This document shows positions 1 to 8,950 of a DNA stretch of 64,000 nt, in pieces; the first letter of the stretch is position 1, and each line of letters starts with the position of its first letter. The notes under the pieces were generated by a model, which was given only the letters and a program-made list of their open reading frames with translations, did no database searches and had not been told where the DNA came from. This DNA is from AP-15 sp963772965 (GTDB lineage Bacteria; Pseudomonadota; Alphaproteobacteria; ATCC43930; CGMCC-115725), in NCBI GenBank assembly GCA_963772965.1, contig CAVYZU010000005.1:248001-312000 (forward strand), read 5' to 3'. The position numbers were made by a program, and so were the translations under genes.

Positions 1-1
1 C

Positions 2-151
2 TCACGGGTTAACACCGTCCATATGATGCGCCAGATGCGCCCGGCCCCGTCACCGGATCAGCAACAATTGGCGAAGGCGTTGCATGAGCACGGCGCTAAA
101 AGCGATTTGATCGAGTTCGCGGGCCGCCTTTGCGGAAAAGCGCCCGCCTAA
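2..151 (+). CDS. C-terminal end of an unidentified protein (truncated by the window edge)
   Basis: An open frame runs from the window edge to a TAA at 149-151 and gives about 49 residues. The tail is polar and probably helical, with QQQLAKALHEH and ending GRLCGKAPA. The gene starts before the window, so no family can be assigned. It ends about 400 nt before the next gene. The reading frame is short, so even its coding status is only probable. Confidence 0.35.
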   Translation, partial: SRVNTVHMMRQMRPAPSPDQQQLAKALHEHGAKSDLIEFAGRLCGKAPA

Positions 152-274
152 ATTCAACGGCTGGGACGACCCTGACGACCGCTACCGCCTGCCGACAATC
201 GAGAGGATGAGGGGCTGAAACTATTTGCCTTCCCGGCGCAGGAGCCTGTGAAGCAATCCCGACCCCTCAGCTCG

Positions 275-399
275 GTCATTCCGGGATGGCCCAAAGGGAC
301 AGGCCCGGAACCCAAGAAAACGGCGGTTCACCTTTGATGTTCGAGCGCGGTGTTCATGGGTTCCGGGCTCGCGGACTGTCGTCCGCGCCCCGGAATGAC
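275..399. repeat. Palindromic intergenic repeat (REP/MITE-like)
   Basis: The outer arms GTCATTCCGGG (275-285) and CCCGGAATGAC (389-399) are perfect inverted repeats. Inner arms CCCGGAACCCA (304-314) and TGGGTTCCGGG (357-367) form a second, nested perfect pair. The element fills most of the gene-free stretch 152-559. Elements bounded by GTCAT...ATGAC are common between genes in Alphaproteobacteria. Nothing else gene-like is visible in this gap. Confidence 0.7.
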
Positions 400-559
400 A
401 GTTGTGGGCTTCCTTCGCGTCCTCGCAGGCCGGGACCCATTGATCTGGAATGCGAGACGTTCCCGAGGTCCATGTCCAGCCGCCATGCCAGCACTTGATC
501 AGGGTCGCGTTGGAAACATGGGTACCGGGCTTCGCCGGTAAGACACGGAGTAATGAACG

Positions 560-1750
560 ATGAGTGACGCCGATCGCGGCCCGCTCGCTGGGCTCAAGGT
601 GCTCGATCTGACCGAGCACATGGCGGGACCGTTCTGTACGATGATCCTTGCCGATATGGGTGCGGAAGTGATCAAGCTCGAACGCCCCGGCAAAGGGGAT
701 TCGGTGCGCGCTTGGGGCGACGGCAGCGAGCGCAACCCCTATTTCCGCTACATCAACCGCAACAAGAAGGGCATTACCCTCGACTACAAACAGCCGGAGG
801 GCAAGGCGCTGTTTCTGCGCCTGGCCGGAAGCGTCGACGTGCTGGTCGAGAACTACCGTCCGAACGTGATGCCGCGCGCTGGGCTCGGTTTTGCCGATCT
901 GCATGCGCTCAATCCGCGGCTGATCTATGCCCAGCTCTCCGGGCTCGGTTATGACGGCCCCTATGCCGGACGCGGCGGGTTTGACCTAATAGCGCAGGGA
1001 ATGGGCTGCATCATGCATGTCACAGGCGAGCCGGATGGCCCGCCGACCTCGGTTGGTCTGCCGATTTGCGATCTCGGCACCGGCATGTGGGCGGTGCAGG
1101 GCATCCTCGCAGCACTTTACGAACGCGAGCGCACCGGCAAGGGCCGCCTTGTCGAATGCTCGCTTTTAGAGACCGCGATCGGCTTTAGCTCATGGACCTC
1201 GGCGCAATGGCTCGCCGATCACGAGGAGCCGACCCGTCAGGGCTCGCGCCACCGCCAGAACGCCCCCTATCAGCGGATGAAAACCCGGGACGGTTATCTG
1301 ATGATCGGCGCCGCCGGCGAGGCGATTTGGCAGCGCTGCGCCGCCGCCCTGGGCCGTCCCGAGTGGTGCCAGGACCCGCAGTTTGCCACTAACGCGGCGC
1401 GCATGGCGCATCGCGAAGCCCTGGAAGCCGAGATGGAAGACGTCTTCGCGACCGCCACGACCGATCATTGGGTCGGGGTGTTGGAAGCCGCCGGTGTGCC
1501 CTGCGGCCAAGTCTACAACTACCAGCAGATGTTCGCCGACCCGCAGGTCGAGCATCGCGGCCTGGTCCAATACGCTGACGATCCGGAATTGGGCGAGGTG
1601 CCGCATATTCGCACCCCCGTAAAGATTGGCGAGGCGATCCGGGTTCGCGCCGTCGCGCCCAAGCTCGGCCAGCACAACGCCGAAATCTTTGGCTCTCTCG
1701 GCGTCACCGCCGCCGATCTCGCTACGCTGCGTACCCGCGGCGTCGTCTAG
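560..1750 (+). CDS. Family III CoA-transferase (CaiB/BaiF)
   Basis: The 396-residue product has the normal length of class III CoA-transferases, which move CoA between carboxylic acids through an aspartyl-CoA intermediate. The N-terminus shows the family signature (LKVLDLTEHMAGPFCTMILA followed by DMGAEVIKLERP). The VENYRP motif lies near residue 97. Asp171 in PICDLGTG sits where formyl-CoA transferase has its catalytic Asp. ATG 560 is preceded by GGAG-like bases in ACGGAGTAATGAACG. The substrate cannot be told from sequence. The C-terminal 70 codons are closely duplicated at 3116-3334. Confidence 0.9.
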   Translation: MSDADRGPLAGLKVLDLTEHMAGPFCTMILADMGAEVIKLERPGKGDSVRAWGDGSERNPYFRYINRNKKGITLDYKQPEGKALFLRLAGSVDVLVENYRPNVMPRAGLGFADLHALNPRLIYAQLSGLGYDGPYAGRGGFDLIAQGMGCIMHVTGEPDGPPTSVGLPICDLGTGMWAVQGILAALYERERTGKGRLVECSLLETAIGFSSWTSAQWLADHEEPTRQGSRHRQNAPYQRMKTRDGYLMIGAAGEAIWQRCAAALGRPEWCQDPQFATNAARMAHREALEAEMEDVFATATTDHWVGVLEAAGVPCGQVYNYQQMFADPQVEHRGLVQYADDPELGEVPHIRTPVKIGEAIRVRAVAPKLGQHNAEIFGSLGVTAADLATLRTRGVV

Positions 1751-1902
1751 CGCGGTCATCGGGTTCGACCCTCGCTCGGGAGGACCGACAAGTTCGGCCG
1801 CGAGCAGCGGCAGGGGCGGGAGACCGCAAGCGGCATCTGAGTTCTCCAATTTGTGGAGTAATGCCTCAAGCCAATTTCAAAACAAACCACAGGGAGCATT
1901 CC

Positions 1903-3091
1903 ATGGACGTCGATCATTACAGTCCAAGAGACGAGCTTTATAAAGCCTTTCCCAAGATGAAGGCGCTCTCCAAAAGCGCCAACTCCTTCATGAACCAGGC
2001 GGAGGTCGAACTCGCCAAGCGTGAATGCAAGGGCAAGGATACCAGCTATGCCCGCGCGGCGCTCGATGACGCGGAGTGGCAAATCAAGTGCACCAGCGAC
2101 AACAATGCCGCCGCCGAGGCCGTTGCGCGCTTGTCCTTGGCACTCAATTGCGTCGACCCACCAAATGGCTTTACCCAGGACGAGGGCGGCAGCTTTGCGC
2201 CCGGCGCTGATAGTTGGTTCATCAAGCTCGAATGCTCGACGGATCAGCTCCTTGCGCGAGAATGGCCGTGGCGTCTGAAACCGACTTTTCTCGAGTGCGT
2301 CAATGACCCGATCCGTATGGTCACCTATCTGCAGGATTTGTCCTGGTCGGACGTCGTGCGCTGCGGCCGCGACAATCGGAAAGAATTGAACGAAGCAATT
2401 TCCGTCATTGCACGGCTGGTCATGCGCGGCGGGCAAGCGGGATATTTGAGCGGATCCGGCTTTATTCCGGTGTTCGAAAGGTTTATCCGCGATTGGCAGG
2501 ACCCGCTAACCGGCTTTTTCGGAATGACCTATGTTAGACAGGATTACCAGCATATCAGGACCAAAGATTTAAGCCTGACCTTTCATATGGTGCGTTACGT
2601 GCCGCATTTGGTCCGCTACTGGCCGGAGCTGATCAATACACTGCTCGAGATCAAGCCTTTTCTATACCCGCAGGGTTGGCTGGAGCCGTCTGGGCCGACC
2701 GATCACAACAATTACGACGTTGCTGAAATTTTCTATCGCGGCTGGCCGTATATGGGTGCCGACCAGAGAGCACTAGCGGCCGACGCCATTGAGGAGATGC
2801 TCTGCTGGTGTCTGGAAAAATCGGTCAGCGCTGATGGCCGATTGCGCAAACCGGATCAAGGCGATCCTATTCCCCGACTCCTATTATTTCGCCGCAGCAT
2901 TTTTAGAGACGATTGGGTTCTTCAACCCTAGAAAGAAGTTCTGGACCAAAAAGACCTTGCCGGATTCTGCGGCGATCCGAACCGGAATGATCAAGCAGCT
3001 CGATACATTCAATTACTACTACCTGGTCAGTGACGATGCGCTCGCAAGACTCGGCGGACGCCTGCAACCCTGGACCAACGCGGTCCTCTAA
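1903..3091 (+). pseudogene. Orphan helical protein, interrupted by a +1 frameshift
   Basis: ATG 1903 has a GGGAG site 8 nt upstream and is preferred to the in-frame ATG 1861. The frame is open to about 2875. Coding sense then continues one frame over (DSYYFAAAFLETIGFF onward) to a stop at 3091. Removing one C from the run CCCC at 2872-2875 restores one protein of about 395 residues. It is rich in aromatic residues and predicted helices and recalls alpha/alpha-barrel enzymes of the DUF2264/heparinase type, but I cannot name the family. It lies between a complete CoA-transferase gene and a fragment of another. The lesion may be a sequence error. Confidence 0.6.
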
Positions 3092-3103
3092 AAGCAAATT
3101 TGA

Positions 3104-3334
3104 ATGGTTCCGAACACTGCCGATCCTCAGGTCGCGCACGGCGGGTTCGTGCAATCCGCTGACAATCCGGAATTGGGTGAGGCGCCGCACATTCGCACCC
3201 CGGTCAAAATCAGCGACGGGGTCCGCGTGCGCGCCGTCGCCCCCAAACTCGGCCAGCACAACGCCGAAATCTTCGGCCTTTTCGGCCTCACCCCCGCCGA
3301 CCTCGCCGCCCTGCGCGAGCGCGGCGTGGTGTGA
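3104..3334 (+). pseudogene. C-terminal remnant of a second CaiB/BaiF CoA-transferase
   Basis: From about 3116 the translated sequence matches the last 70 residues of the CoA-transferase ending at 1750. Shared blocks include DPELGE/NPELGE, PHIRTPVKI, RVRAVAPKLGQHNAEIFG and ADLA(A/T)LR. The protein homology stops at about 3116, so the fragment lacks the whole catalytic N-terminal region, including the Asp nucleophile, and cannot be an active enzyme. It may be what remains of a tandem duplicate after the orphan gene at 1903-3091 replaced its 5' part. Confidence 0.75.
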
Positions 3335-3484
3335 CTGTGATGATCATCGCCGCAAGCCTGCGCAATTGAGGCGCTCTCCTAGATCAAGCCTTCTTTTTGA
3401 TCGAAGATCCAGGAGACAGCCTTTATCGGGAGGCGATTTATCGCGGCGGAGCTGGGCGAACTCGATCCCGCGGCTCCGGTTTCG

Positions 3485-3727
3485 TCATTGTTGGCTAGCG
3501 GGGTGTTGGCTGTTGTTGCCAACCGATCGGCCGTGATGACGCAGAACTTGTCGTTGATGCTTTGTCGCAACCGGCCCCGCTTGCGGCGAGCGCATGCCCG
3601 CCGGCGCGCCGACCGCGGGCCCCGAGGTCACACCCGGGGCCCCGTTGCTGCCGTTGGCGTTGGTCTGGGCAAATGCCTGCGTCGAAAGAAGCAATGCAGT
3701 AGTGACTACGAGCGCCTTTCCGATCAT
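3485..3727 (-). CDS. Small secreted protein, function unknown
   Basis: The product is 80 residues. ATG 3727 follows ACGGGAGAAAACGC, a good ribosome site, and is preferred over an in-frame upstream ATG at 3769. The N-terminus (MIGKALVVTTALLLSTQAFAQ) is a classic Sec signal peptide with an AFA-Q cleavage site. The mature part is low-complexity, rich in Asn, Gly, Pro and Gln, with a basic HQRQVLRHHGR stretch. It lies 66 nt downstream of pqqE on the same strand. No family is recognised. Confidence 0.6.
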   Translation of the reverse strand: MIGKALVVTTALLLSTQAFAQTNANGSNGAPGVTSGPAVGAPAGMRSPQAGPVATKHQRQVLRHHGRSVGNNSQHPASQQ

Positions 3728-3793
3728 GCGTTTTCTCCCGTAAGTGTTGTCGACGGATGCTGACATCAACGGGAACGGCTCGAGCGGGTTCCG

Positions 3794-5168
3794 CTAGCGC
3801 GATGGTGCGGGCTGGGCCGCTTCGGAGCGGCGGTGGCGGCATATCGTTTTCACATAAGCGGTCTTGCCGATCTCGCGCGCCAGGGCGGAATGGGCGACGA
3901 CATCCTGCCAACCCATGACGCATCGCAGCTCGTTTTCAACGCCGTTCGACATTACGTCGGCTGCGGTCGTTTCGTTGCAGGATTCGGGCGGGACCGTGTT
4001 GAGGCAGATCAGAATCACGGCGACAAAAGGGTTCACGATGCGGACGGTACGCTTTCCGCGCCGACGCGTTATCGCCGAATGCTGGCGATAAACGAATTCG
4101 GGCGCGGGTTGAGCAGCATCGGCGCGGGCGGAAGTTAGCAGAGCGTGGTCGGGAGAAAGGGCGCAGGCGGGGTCGGTGCGCGCTGCATCGCCGGTCAGAG
4201 CAAACGCCTGACAGCGGCAGCCGCCCCAGTCGATTTCGCGCCGCTCGCAGTTGCAGCAAGGTTCCGGCATCCAGTCGGTACCGCGAAAGCGAGCGAACGC
4301 TGCGTCATTACGCCAGATGTCGGCGAGACTGGCCGTGCCGACATTGGGAAAGCGCAGTCCGGGTAAGGTTTCGGCAGCGTGACACGGCAATACTTTGCCT
4401 GCCGGCGTCACGTTCAGAAATCGCTGGCCCCAGCCGCCCATGCACGCCTTTGGGCGGCGCGCGTAGTAATCGGGAACGACATAATCGATCGCCAATACAC
4501 CTTTGAGCCGGGCACGGGTGGCCTCGACCAGCGTGGTCGCCTGTTCGAGTTGCTCGCGGCTCGGCAGCAACGCCGCGCGGTTCGCCAACGCCCAGCCATA
4601 ATATTGCACATGGGCGATTTCGAGCCGGTCGGCGCCCAATGCTCAGCGCCATTTCAATGATGTCATCGAGCCGCCCGAGATTTTGGCGGTGCACTACGGC
4701 GTTGATGGTCAATGGCAGACCCGCATTGCGCACCAGTTCCGCCGCCCGGTGCTTTTGCGCCTGTGCTCCAGGGATCCCGGCAATGCGGTCGCCACGATCG
4801 GCATCGGAATCCTGCAAGCTGAGCTGGACATGCTCGAGGCCGGCCTCGGCGAGCGCCGTCATGCGTCCGGCATCGAGCCCAATCCCCGAGGTGATCAGAT
4901 TGCCGTAAAGGCCCAACCTTGCCGCATGCCCGACAAGGGTCGTCAGATCTCGCCGGACGAGCGGCTCGCCGCCCGAGAAATGCACCTGCAATACGCCCAA
5001 TACCGCCGCTTCGCTCAGCACCCGCTCCCAGGTCGCGGTATCGAGCTCGGCCCCGGCGCGCTCCAGCGCCAACGGGTTCGAGCAGTAGGGGCAACGCAGC
5101 GGGCAACGATGGGTTAGTTCAGCGAGCAGCGCCAAGGGCGGCTCGACCGCCGCTACCGCCGCGATCAT
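3794..5168 (-). pseudogene. pqqE: PqqE, PqqA peptide cyclase (radical SAM), one-base insertion
   Basis: PqqE links the Glu and Tyr side chains of PqqA, the first step of PQQ synthesis. The radical-SAM motif CPLRCPYC gives Cys22, Cys26 and Cys29. The second part carries HVQYYGWA and SPASM-cluster cysteines in CMGGWGQRF, PCHAAE, CCNCERR, CRCQAF and DPAC. Frame is lost at 4643: removing that T restores EMALALGADRLEIAHVQYYG, as in normal PqqE. ATG 5168 overlaps the pqqD stop (ATGA). The C-terminus runs about 70 residues past the usual end and contains a hydrophobic, Cys-containing block. If the insertion is real, PQQ synthesis would be blocked. Confidence 0.85.
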
Positions 5169-5455
5169 CCGCGCAATATCTTTTTGTCGACGAGGTCCTG
5201 CAGCATCGGCAGCACATCGGCGGCAATCGCCTCGCGCGGCGCCTCATATTGCTGGCTCAGCGCAGCGATAATGGCATCGGCGTCGCGCGCACCATCGACA
5301 AGCTTGAGCACGGCAACCGCCTGTTCGTCGGGCAGCAGCAACCGCTCGGGCGCCAGCACTACCCATGCCTGTCTCACCTCGTCGAAGCGGAATTTGGCGT
5401 GCACAGCAAAGCTCAGCACAGTGCCGCCGGCAACCGCGGTGGCGGGGCCGGTCAC
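5165..5455 (-). CDS. pqqD: PqqD, PqqA-binding chaperone
   Basis: The product is 96 residues, the normal size for PqqD, which binds the PqqA peptide and presents it to PqqE. Typical features are KFRFDEVRQAWVVLAPERLL near residue 20, a LVDG turn, and the conserved C-terminal DVLPMLQDLVDKKIL helix. GTG 5455 overlaps the pqqC stop as GTGA, and this fixes the start; the same frame stays open further upstream but would run through pqqC. The stop overlaps pqqE as ATGA, so the three genes are translationally coupled. Confidence 0.93.
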   Translation of the reverse strand: MTGPATAVAGGTVLSFAVHAKFRFDEVRQAWVVLAPERLLLPDEQAVAVLKLVDGARDADAIIAALSQQYEAPREAIAADVLPMLQDLVDKKILRG

Positions 5456-6202
5456 CGGTGCGGTTCCGGGACAAACGCGCCGGGCGGGATCATTCCGGGC
5501 TCGACATAGGCGAAATAGAGCGCATCGAGCTGGACCCACAGCACGTCGCATTTGAAGCGCAAGGTGTCGAGCACCTGGGCCTGCTTTTCCGGGGTGTCCG
5601 CGTGCATTTTCACATAGGAAAGGGCAAACGCGACATCGGTCGGCGCCTGGGTCAGCCGCGGCGTGAAATAAGCCAGCGTATCGCTGCTGACAAAGTCGTA
5701 ATTACGCAGCATGCCGTCGACCCGCTCGGCGATAATCTGCGGCGAGAACATCTCGGTCAGACACGAGGCGACCGCCTCCAGCAACGTCCGGTCGCGGACA
5801 AAATTGACATAAGCGTCGACCGCAAAGCGCGTCGCCGGCAACAGACCGCGGGTCGAGATCACATAGTCGCGATCGAGACCGAGCCCCTCGGTCAGTTTCA
5901 GCCAGCGGGCGATGCCACCGGTATTCTCATCGTCGCCGTCATGATCGAGGATGCGGCGGCGCCATTCGCGCCGCAACGCCGGCGTCGGCAAGCGCGCGAC
6001 GAGATAGGCGTCCTTGGCCGGGATTCTGCGCCTGATAGTAATAGCGGTTCAACGCCCAGGCCTGGAGCTGGCCGCGGGTGAGCTTGCCGTCGCGCATCAG
6101 ATGGTGGAACGGATGGCGGTCGTGATAGCGCTCGGCGCCGATCGCGTGCAATTCGCCTTCGAGCCGGTCTGATGTCAGCAGGGTTGCAGGGTCCGGATTC
6201 AC
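5452..6202 (-). pseudogene. pqqC: PqqC, pyrroloquinoline-quinone synthase, one-base insertion
   Basis: PqqC performs the final ring closure and eight-electron oxidation to PQQ. GTG 6202 overlaps the pqqB stop (GTGA). The first part shows HPFHHLMRDGKLTRGQLQAWALNRYYYQA, recognisable as the PqqC N-terminus (written here in order H-P-F-H-H then the LNRYYYQ block). The second part shows RREWRRRILDHDG and the conserved C-terminal helices. Removing one T from 6024-6025 joins them as QAQIPAKDAYLVARLP, which matches the family. The repaired length is about 249 residues. The extra base may be a sequence error. Confidence 0.85.
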
Positions 6203-7125
6203 AGCCTCACCTCCATCCCGTCATACGCGATTTCCCAACCGGCGGCCTCGGCGGCGCGCCGCTCGGGCGAGTCCTCGAACAGGACCGGGTTGGAATTATT
6301 GATGTGAAGAAAGATCCGCCGCTGCACGCTGAGATCGGCGAATGCGGCGATAGCGCCTTCGGGACCCGACATGCTGATATGGCCCATTCGCCGCCCGGTC
6401 TTTTCGCCGACGCCCATCCGGATCATCTCGTCGTCTTGCCACAAGGTCCCGTCGAAGAATACGAGCGGGCTGCCGGCGAGCCGCCGTCGCAGCGGGTCGG
6501 ATACTACGGCGCAGCCGGGAATAAAGAAAAAGCGGGCGCCCCCAGCCGTATCGACCAGCTCGAGCCCGACCGCATCCCCGGCTTCGCTCAGCCCTGGATC
6601 GCGCCCGTTCTCTTCAAGATATAAGGGCACCTTGCCTGGCACCGCGAAGGCGCGCACCGCGAGACCTGCATCCCCCGATGCGCCGGCGAGGTTAAGGCTT
6701 TCGTCGAGGGGCAGCTCGATCCGGCGAACGTAGTCACGTGCGAGCACCCCAAATATCGGGTTCGCGGCGATCACCTCCAGCACGGGCCGTGGCGCATAGA
6801 CGGTGAACCGATGACGCTCCCGCAAATGAAGCAGTCCAGCGAGCGCATCGACATCCCCGCCGGTCACCACTACCCCGGCGATCGGCGATGAGCGCAACCC
6901 GTCGCGCGGATGCAGCGCCGGTATCGCCTCGATCTGCAGCCGCAGATCGGGTGACGCGTTCAGTAAAAACCAATCGCGCTCGTTAGCCGAAACCGCGACC
7001 GAGGCTTGCGAGCGCGGGCGCGCCCTAGCAACGCCGCGCCGCGCCTCGCGGCAGGCCGGCGCGTTGGAATTCCACTGCGGGAAACCGCCGCCGGCCGCGG
7101 CGCCAAGGACGACTGCATGCAGCAT
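6199..7125 (-). CDS. pqqB: PqqB, metallo-beta-lactamase-fold PQQ biosynthesis protein
   Basis: The 308-residue product matches PqqB in length and signature. It opens with VVLGAAAGGGFPQWN, followed by CREARRG, which fits the family CxxCR-like start. PqqB has a metallo-beta-lactamase fold and is thought to hydroxylate the Glu-Tyr intermediate before PqqC acts. FFDGTLWQDDEM and HINNSNPVL are conserved blocks. The stop overlaps the pqqC GTG. The gene begins 48 nt after pqqA. Confidence 0.93.
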   Translation of the reverse strand: MLHAVVLGAAAGGGFPQWNSNAPACREARRGVARARPRSQASVAVSANERDWFLLNASPDLRLQIEAIPALHPRDGLRSSPIAGVVVTGGDVDALAGLLHLRERHRFTVYAPRPVLEVIAANPIFGVLARDYVRRIELPLDESLNLAGASGDAGLAVRAFAVPGKVPLYLEENGRDPGLSEAGDAVGLELVDTAGGARFFFIPGCAVVSDPLRRRLAGSPLVFFDGTLWQDDEMIRMGVGEKTGRRMGHISMSGPEGAIAAFADLSVQRRIFLHINNSNPVLFEDSPERRAAEAAGWEIAYDGMEVRL

Positions 7126-7173
7126 CAGATCGCCCCACCGCGCCGACCGGCGTCAGCGCCAAAAATCGCGAGT

Positions 7174-7251
7174 TTAGATCTCCGCGCAGGCGTAGCAGTT
7201 GATCTCCATCCCGACAGAGATCTCGATAATGACAGGGGTCTTCCACTTCAT
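7174..7251 (-). CDS. pqqA: PqqA, PQQ precursor peptide (25 residues)
   Basis: This short frame, read on the minus strand, encodes MKWKTPVIIEISVGMEINCY followed by ACAEI. It contains the E-x3-Y motif that becomes PQQ: Glu16 and Tyr20. The start MKW(K/T)xP is typical of PqqA. GGAGGG lies 6 nt before the ATG. pqqB follows after 48 nt, so this is the head of the operon. The gene is below most ORF-length cutoffs and easily missed. Confidence 0.95.
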   Translation of the reverse strand: MKWKTPVIIEISVGMEINCYACAEI

Positions 7252-7283
7252 GGCTATCCCTCCAACCTTTGATTAACACACCG

Positions 7284-7312
7284 AGGCTACGTCTGCCCTC
7301 CACCCCTGTCAA
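7284..7312 (-). promoter_or_regulatory. Candidate sigma-70 promoter of pqqABCDE
   Basis: On the minus strand a perfect -35 box TTGACA (7307-7312) is separated by exactly 17 nt from TAGCCT (7284-7289), a plausible -10. It lies about 32 nt upstream of the pqqA start codon. The -10 box is weak. No operator is evident. Confidence 0.45.
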
Positions 7313-7513
7313 TCCGCCTCCTTAACCTAGCGGCTGAGGCCGTTGAACGGTCTCGGGTATTAAAGTTGAGGTTCCTCTTGGTTGCTCGGTTCGATCCTGA
7401 TATCTGTCTGCATTGCGTCAAGCGTCATGGTGTGTCGGGCAGTTTCAGCGGCAGACGTCGCCACAGCCATGAATCGGCGGACAGAAAGTGGCGCAATAGA
7501 GGGAGGAAATCGG

Positions 7514-7897
7514 ATGGCCATGTTTACACACGTCACCGTCGGCACGAATGACCTCGCCAAGGCGCGGTCTTTTTACGACAGCGTCTTGGGACCGCTGGGC
7601 TACAAGCGATTAACGGACCTCGGCGACAATGGATCGATCTGGGGTGAAAGTGACCCCGAGTTTTTCGTGCTAAAACCGGCCAATGGACAACCGGCGAGCT
7701 TTGCCAATGGCGGAACCATCAGCTTTGTCGCGCCGAGCCGTGCCGCGGTCGCCGGGTTTCACCGAGCCGCTCTCGCCGCGGGCGGCAAGGATGAAGGTGC
7801 TGTCGGACCGCGCAGCTGGAAACCCAACGCCTATGCCGGCTACGTCCGCGACCCTGACGGCAACAAACTCGCCGCCTACTGCTTCAAGCCCGAATAA
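7514..7897 (+). CDS. VOC-family (glyoxalase-like) protein
   Basis: The product is 127 residues. ATG 7514 follows GAGGGAGGAAATCGG, a strong ribosome site, so earlier in-frame codons are rejected. FTHVTVGTNDLAKARSFYDS and a late YVRDPDGNKLAAYCFKP mark one vicinal-oxygen-chelate module. The first metal ligand position is His6, and the late Glu ligand position is not obvious. Members include lyases, dioxygenases and resistance proteins; no substrate is suggested by the neighbours. Confidence 0.85.
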   Translation: MAMFTHVTVGTNDLAKARSFYDSVLGPLGYKRLTDLGDNGSIWGESDPEFFVLKPANGQPASFANGGTISFVAPSRAAVAGFHRAALAAGGKDEGAVGPRSWKPNAYAGYVRDPDGNKLAAYCFKPE

Positions 7898-7965
7898 GTG
7901 TAATCGTCGCCCGCCTCAGTGCACCAAAGCGGTGAAATTCAGCTGTTATCCATGATTGAAAAAAT

Positions 7966-8040
7966 TGGCTGGGGCGCCAGGATTTGAACCTGGGAATGGC
8001 GGAATCAAAATCCGCTGCCTTACCACTTGGCTACGCCCCA
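7966..8040 (-). tRNA. tRNA-Gln (anticodon UUG)
   Basis: The minus strand folds as a cloverleaf. The acceptor TGGGGCG (8034-8040) pairs with CGCCCCA (7970-7976). The D-arm is GCC-AAGTGGTAA-GGC. The anticodon stem GCGGA/TCCGC carries the loop TTTTGAT, giving anticodon TTG. The T-arm is CCAGG-TTCAAAT-CCTGG. The discriminator G and an encoded CCA (7966-7968) follow, then a T-rich tract. Confidence 0.95.
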
Positions 8041-8054
8041 ACGCTGTACTGAAC

Positions 8055-8948
8055 TTATCGGGAAACGCAGCTTGCGGCAATAAGTGCGCCGGCGGCGCAC
8101 CACCAGCCGGGCGTCTCGGCGGTAAGTGCGGTACGCCCGCGTTCGGCCGCTGCGCGATCGCTAAACAGTGCAAAACAGGTCGCGCCGCTGCCGCTCATCC
8201 GGGCGATCAAGGCTCCCGGGAGACGGCCGAGCACCGCCAAAATTTCGCCGATCTCCGGCACCAGTTCGACGGCCGCCTCGGTAAGATCATTTCGCAAGGA
8301 AGCCAGCGCTTGGGCGAGTGCCGTTGCCCCGAGCGGCATCGCTGCAAATCGCGTGGCTTTGCCGCCAAACGGACCGCGGCGCGCGTTGAACACCGCACGG
8401 GTGGCAAGTGGGCGCCGCGGATTGACGAGAAGAATTCCGGCCGCTGGCAAGTCCGGGGCAAACCCGATGCGATCGCCGATACCCGCGAGCCACGCAGCGC
8501 GTCGGTAGAGACAGACCGGGACATCGGCGCCGAGCCGCTCGCCAAGCCAGGCCAAGGCGGTATCGTCGAGCGCGAGCCGCCAAAGATCCCGCAACACGCG
8601 CAGCGCCGCCGCGGCATCGGCCGACCCGCCGCCGATACCGGCCGCGACCGGCAGGTTTTTCTCGAGCAGCAAGGCGGCTCCGGCGCTTATCCCGGCGTGA
8701 TCGGCAAGAAGCCGGGCAGCGCGCAACACCAGATTGTCGCGCTCGCCGGCAAGGCTCTGGGCCTCAGGCCCAGTAACCGCCAGCGACAGCGCGTTCGCGG
8801 ACCGCGCTGTCAAGCGGTCGCCGATATCGGCAAAGGCAACGAGGCTGTCGACCAGATGATAGCCGTCCGGTCGGCGGCCGATCAGGTGAAGGTAAAGATT
8901 TATTTTTGCCGGAGCAAAGACTGTGACCCCGTCAAACTCAGCTCTCAA
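8055..8948 (-). CDS. ispE: IspE, 4-diphosphocytidyl-2-C-methyl-D-erythritol kinase
   Basis: IspE phosphorylates CDP-methylerythritol in the MEP pathway to isoprenoids. It is a GHMP kinase. The N-terminal APAKINLYLHLIGRRPDGYH motif is diagnostic, and the ATP loop is LPVAAGIGGGSADAAAALR. A GHMP motif-3 block MSGSGATCFALF lies near the C-terminus. The likely start is TTG 8948, just after the upstream TPR gene stop, giving 297 residues. The frame stays open further upstream, so the start is uncertain. tRNA-Gln follows on the same strand. Confidence 0.9.
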   Translation of the reverse strand: MRAEFDGVTVFAPAKINLYLHLIGRRPDGYHLVDSLVAFADIGDRLTARSANALSLAVTGPEAQSLAGERDNLVLRAARLLADHAGISAGAALLLEKNLPVAAGIGGGSADAAAALRVLRDLWRLALDDTALAWLGERLGADVPVCLYRRAAWLAGIGDRIGFAPDLPAAGILLVNPRRPLATRAVFNARRGPFGGKATRFAAMPLGATALAQALASLRNDLTEAAVELVPEIGEILAVLGRLPGALIARMSGSGATCFALFSDRAAAERGRTALTAETPGWWCAAGALIAASCVSR

Positions 8949-8950
8949 TA

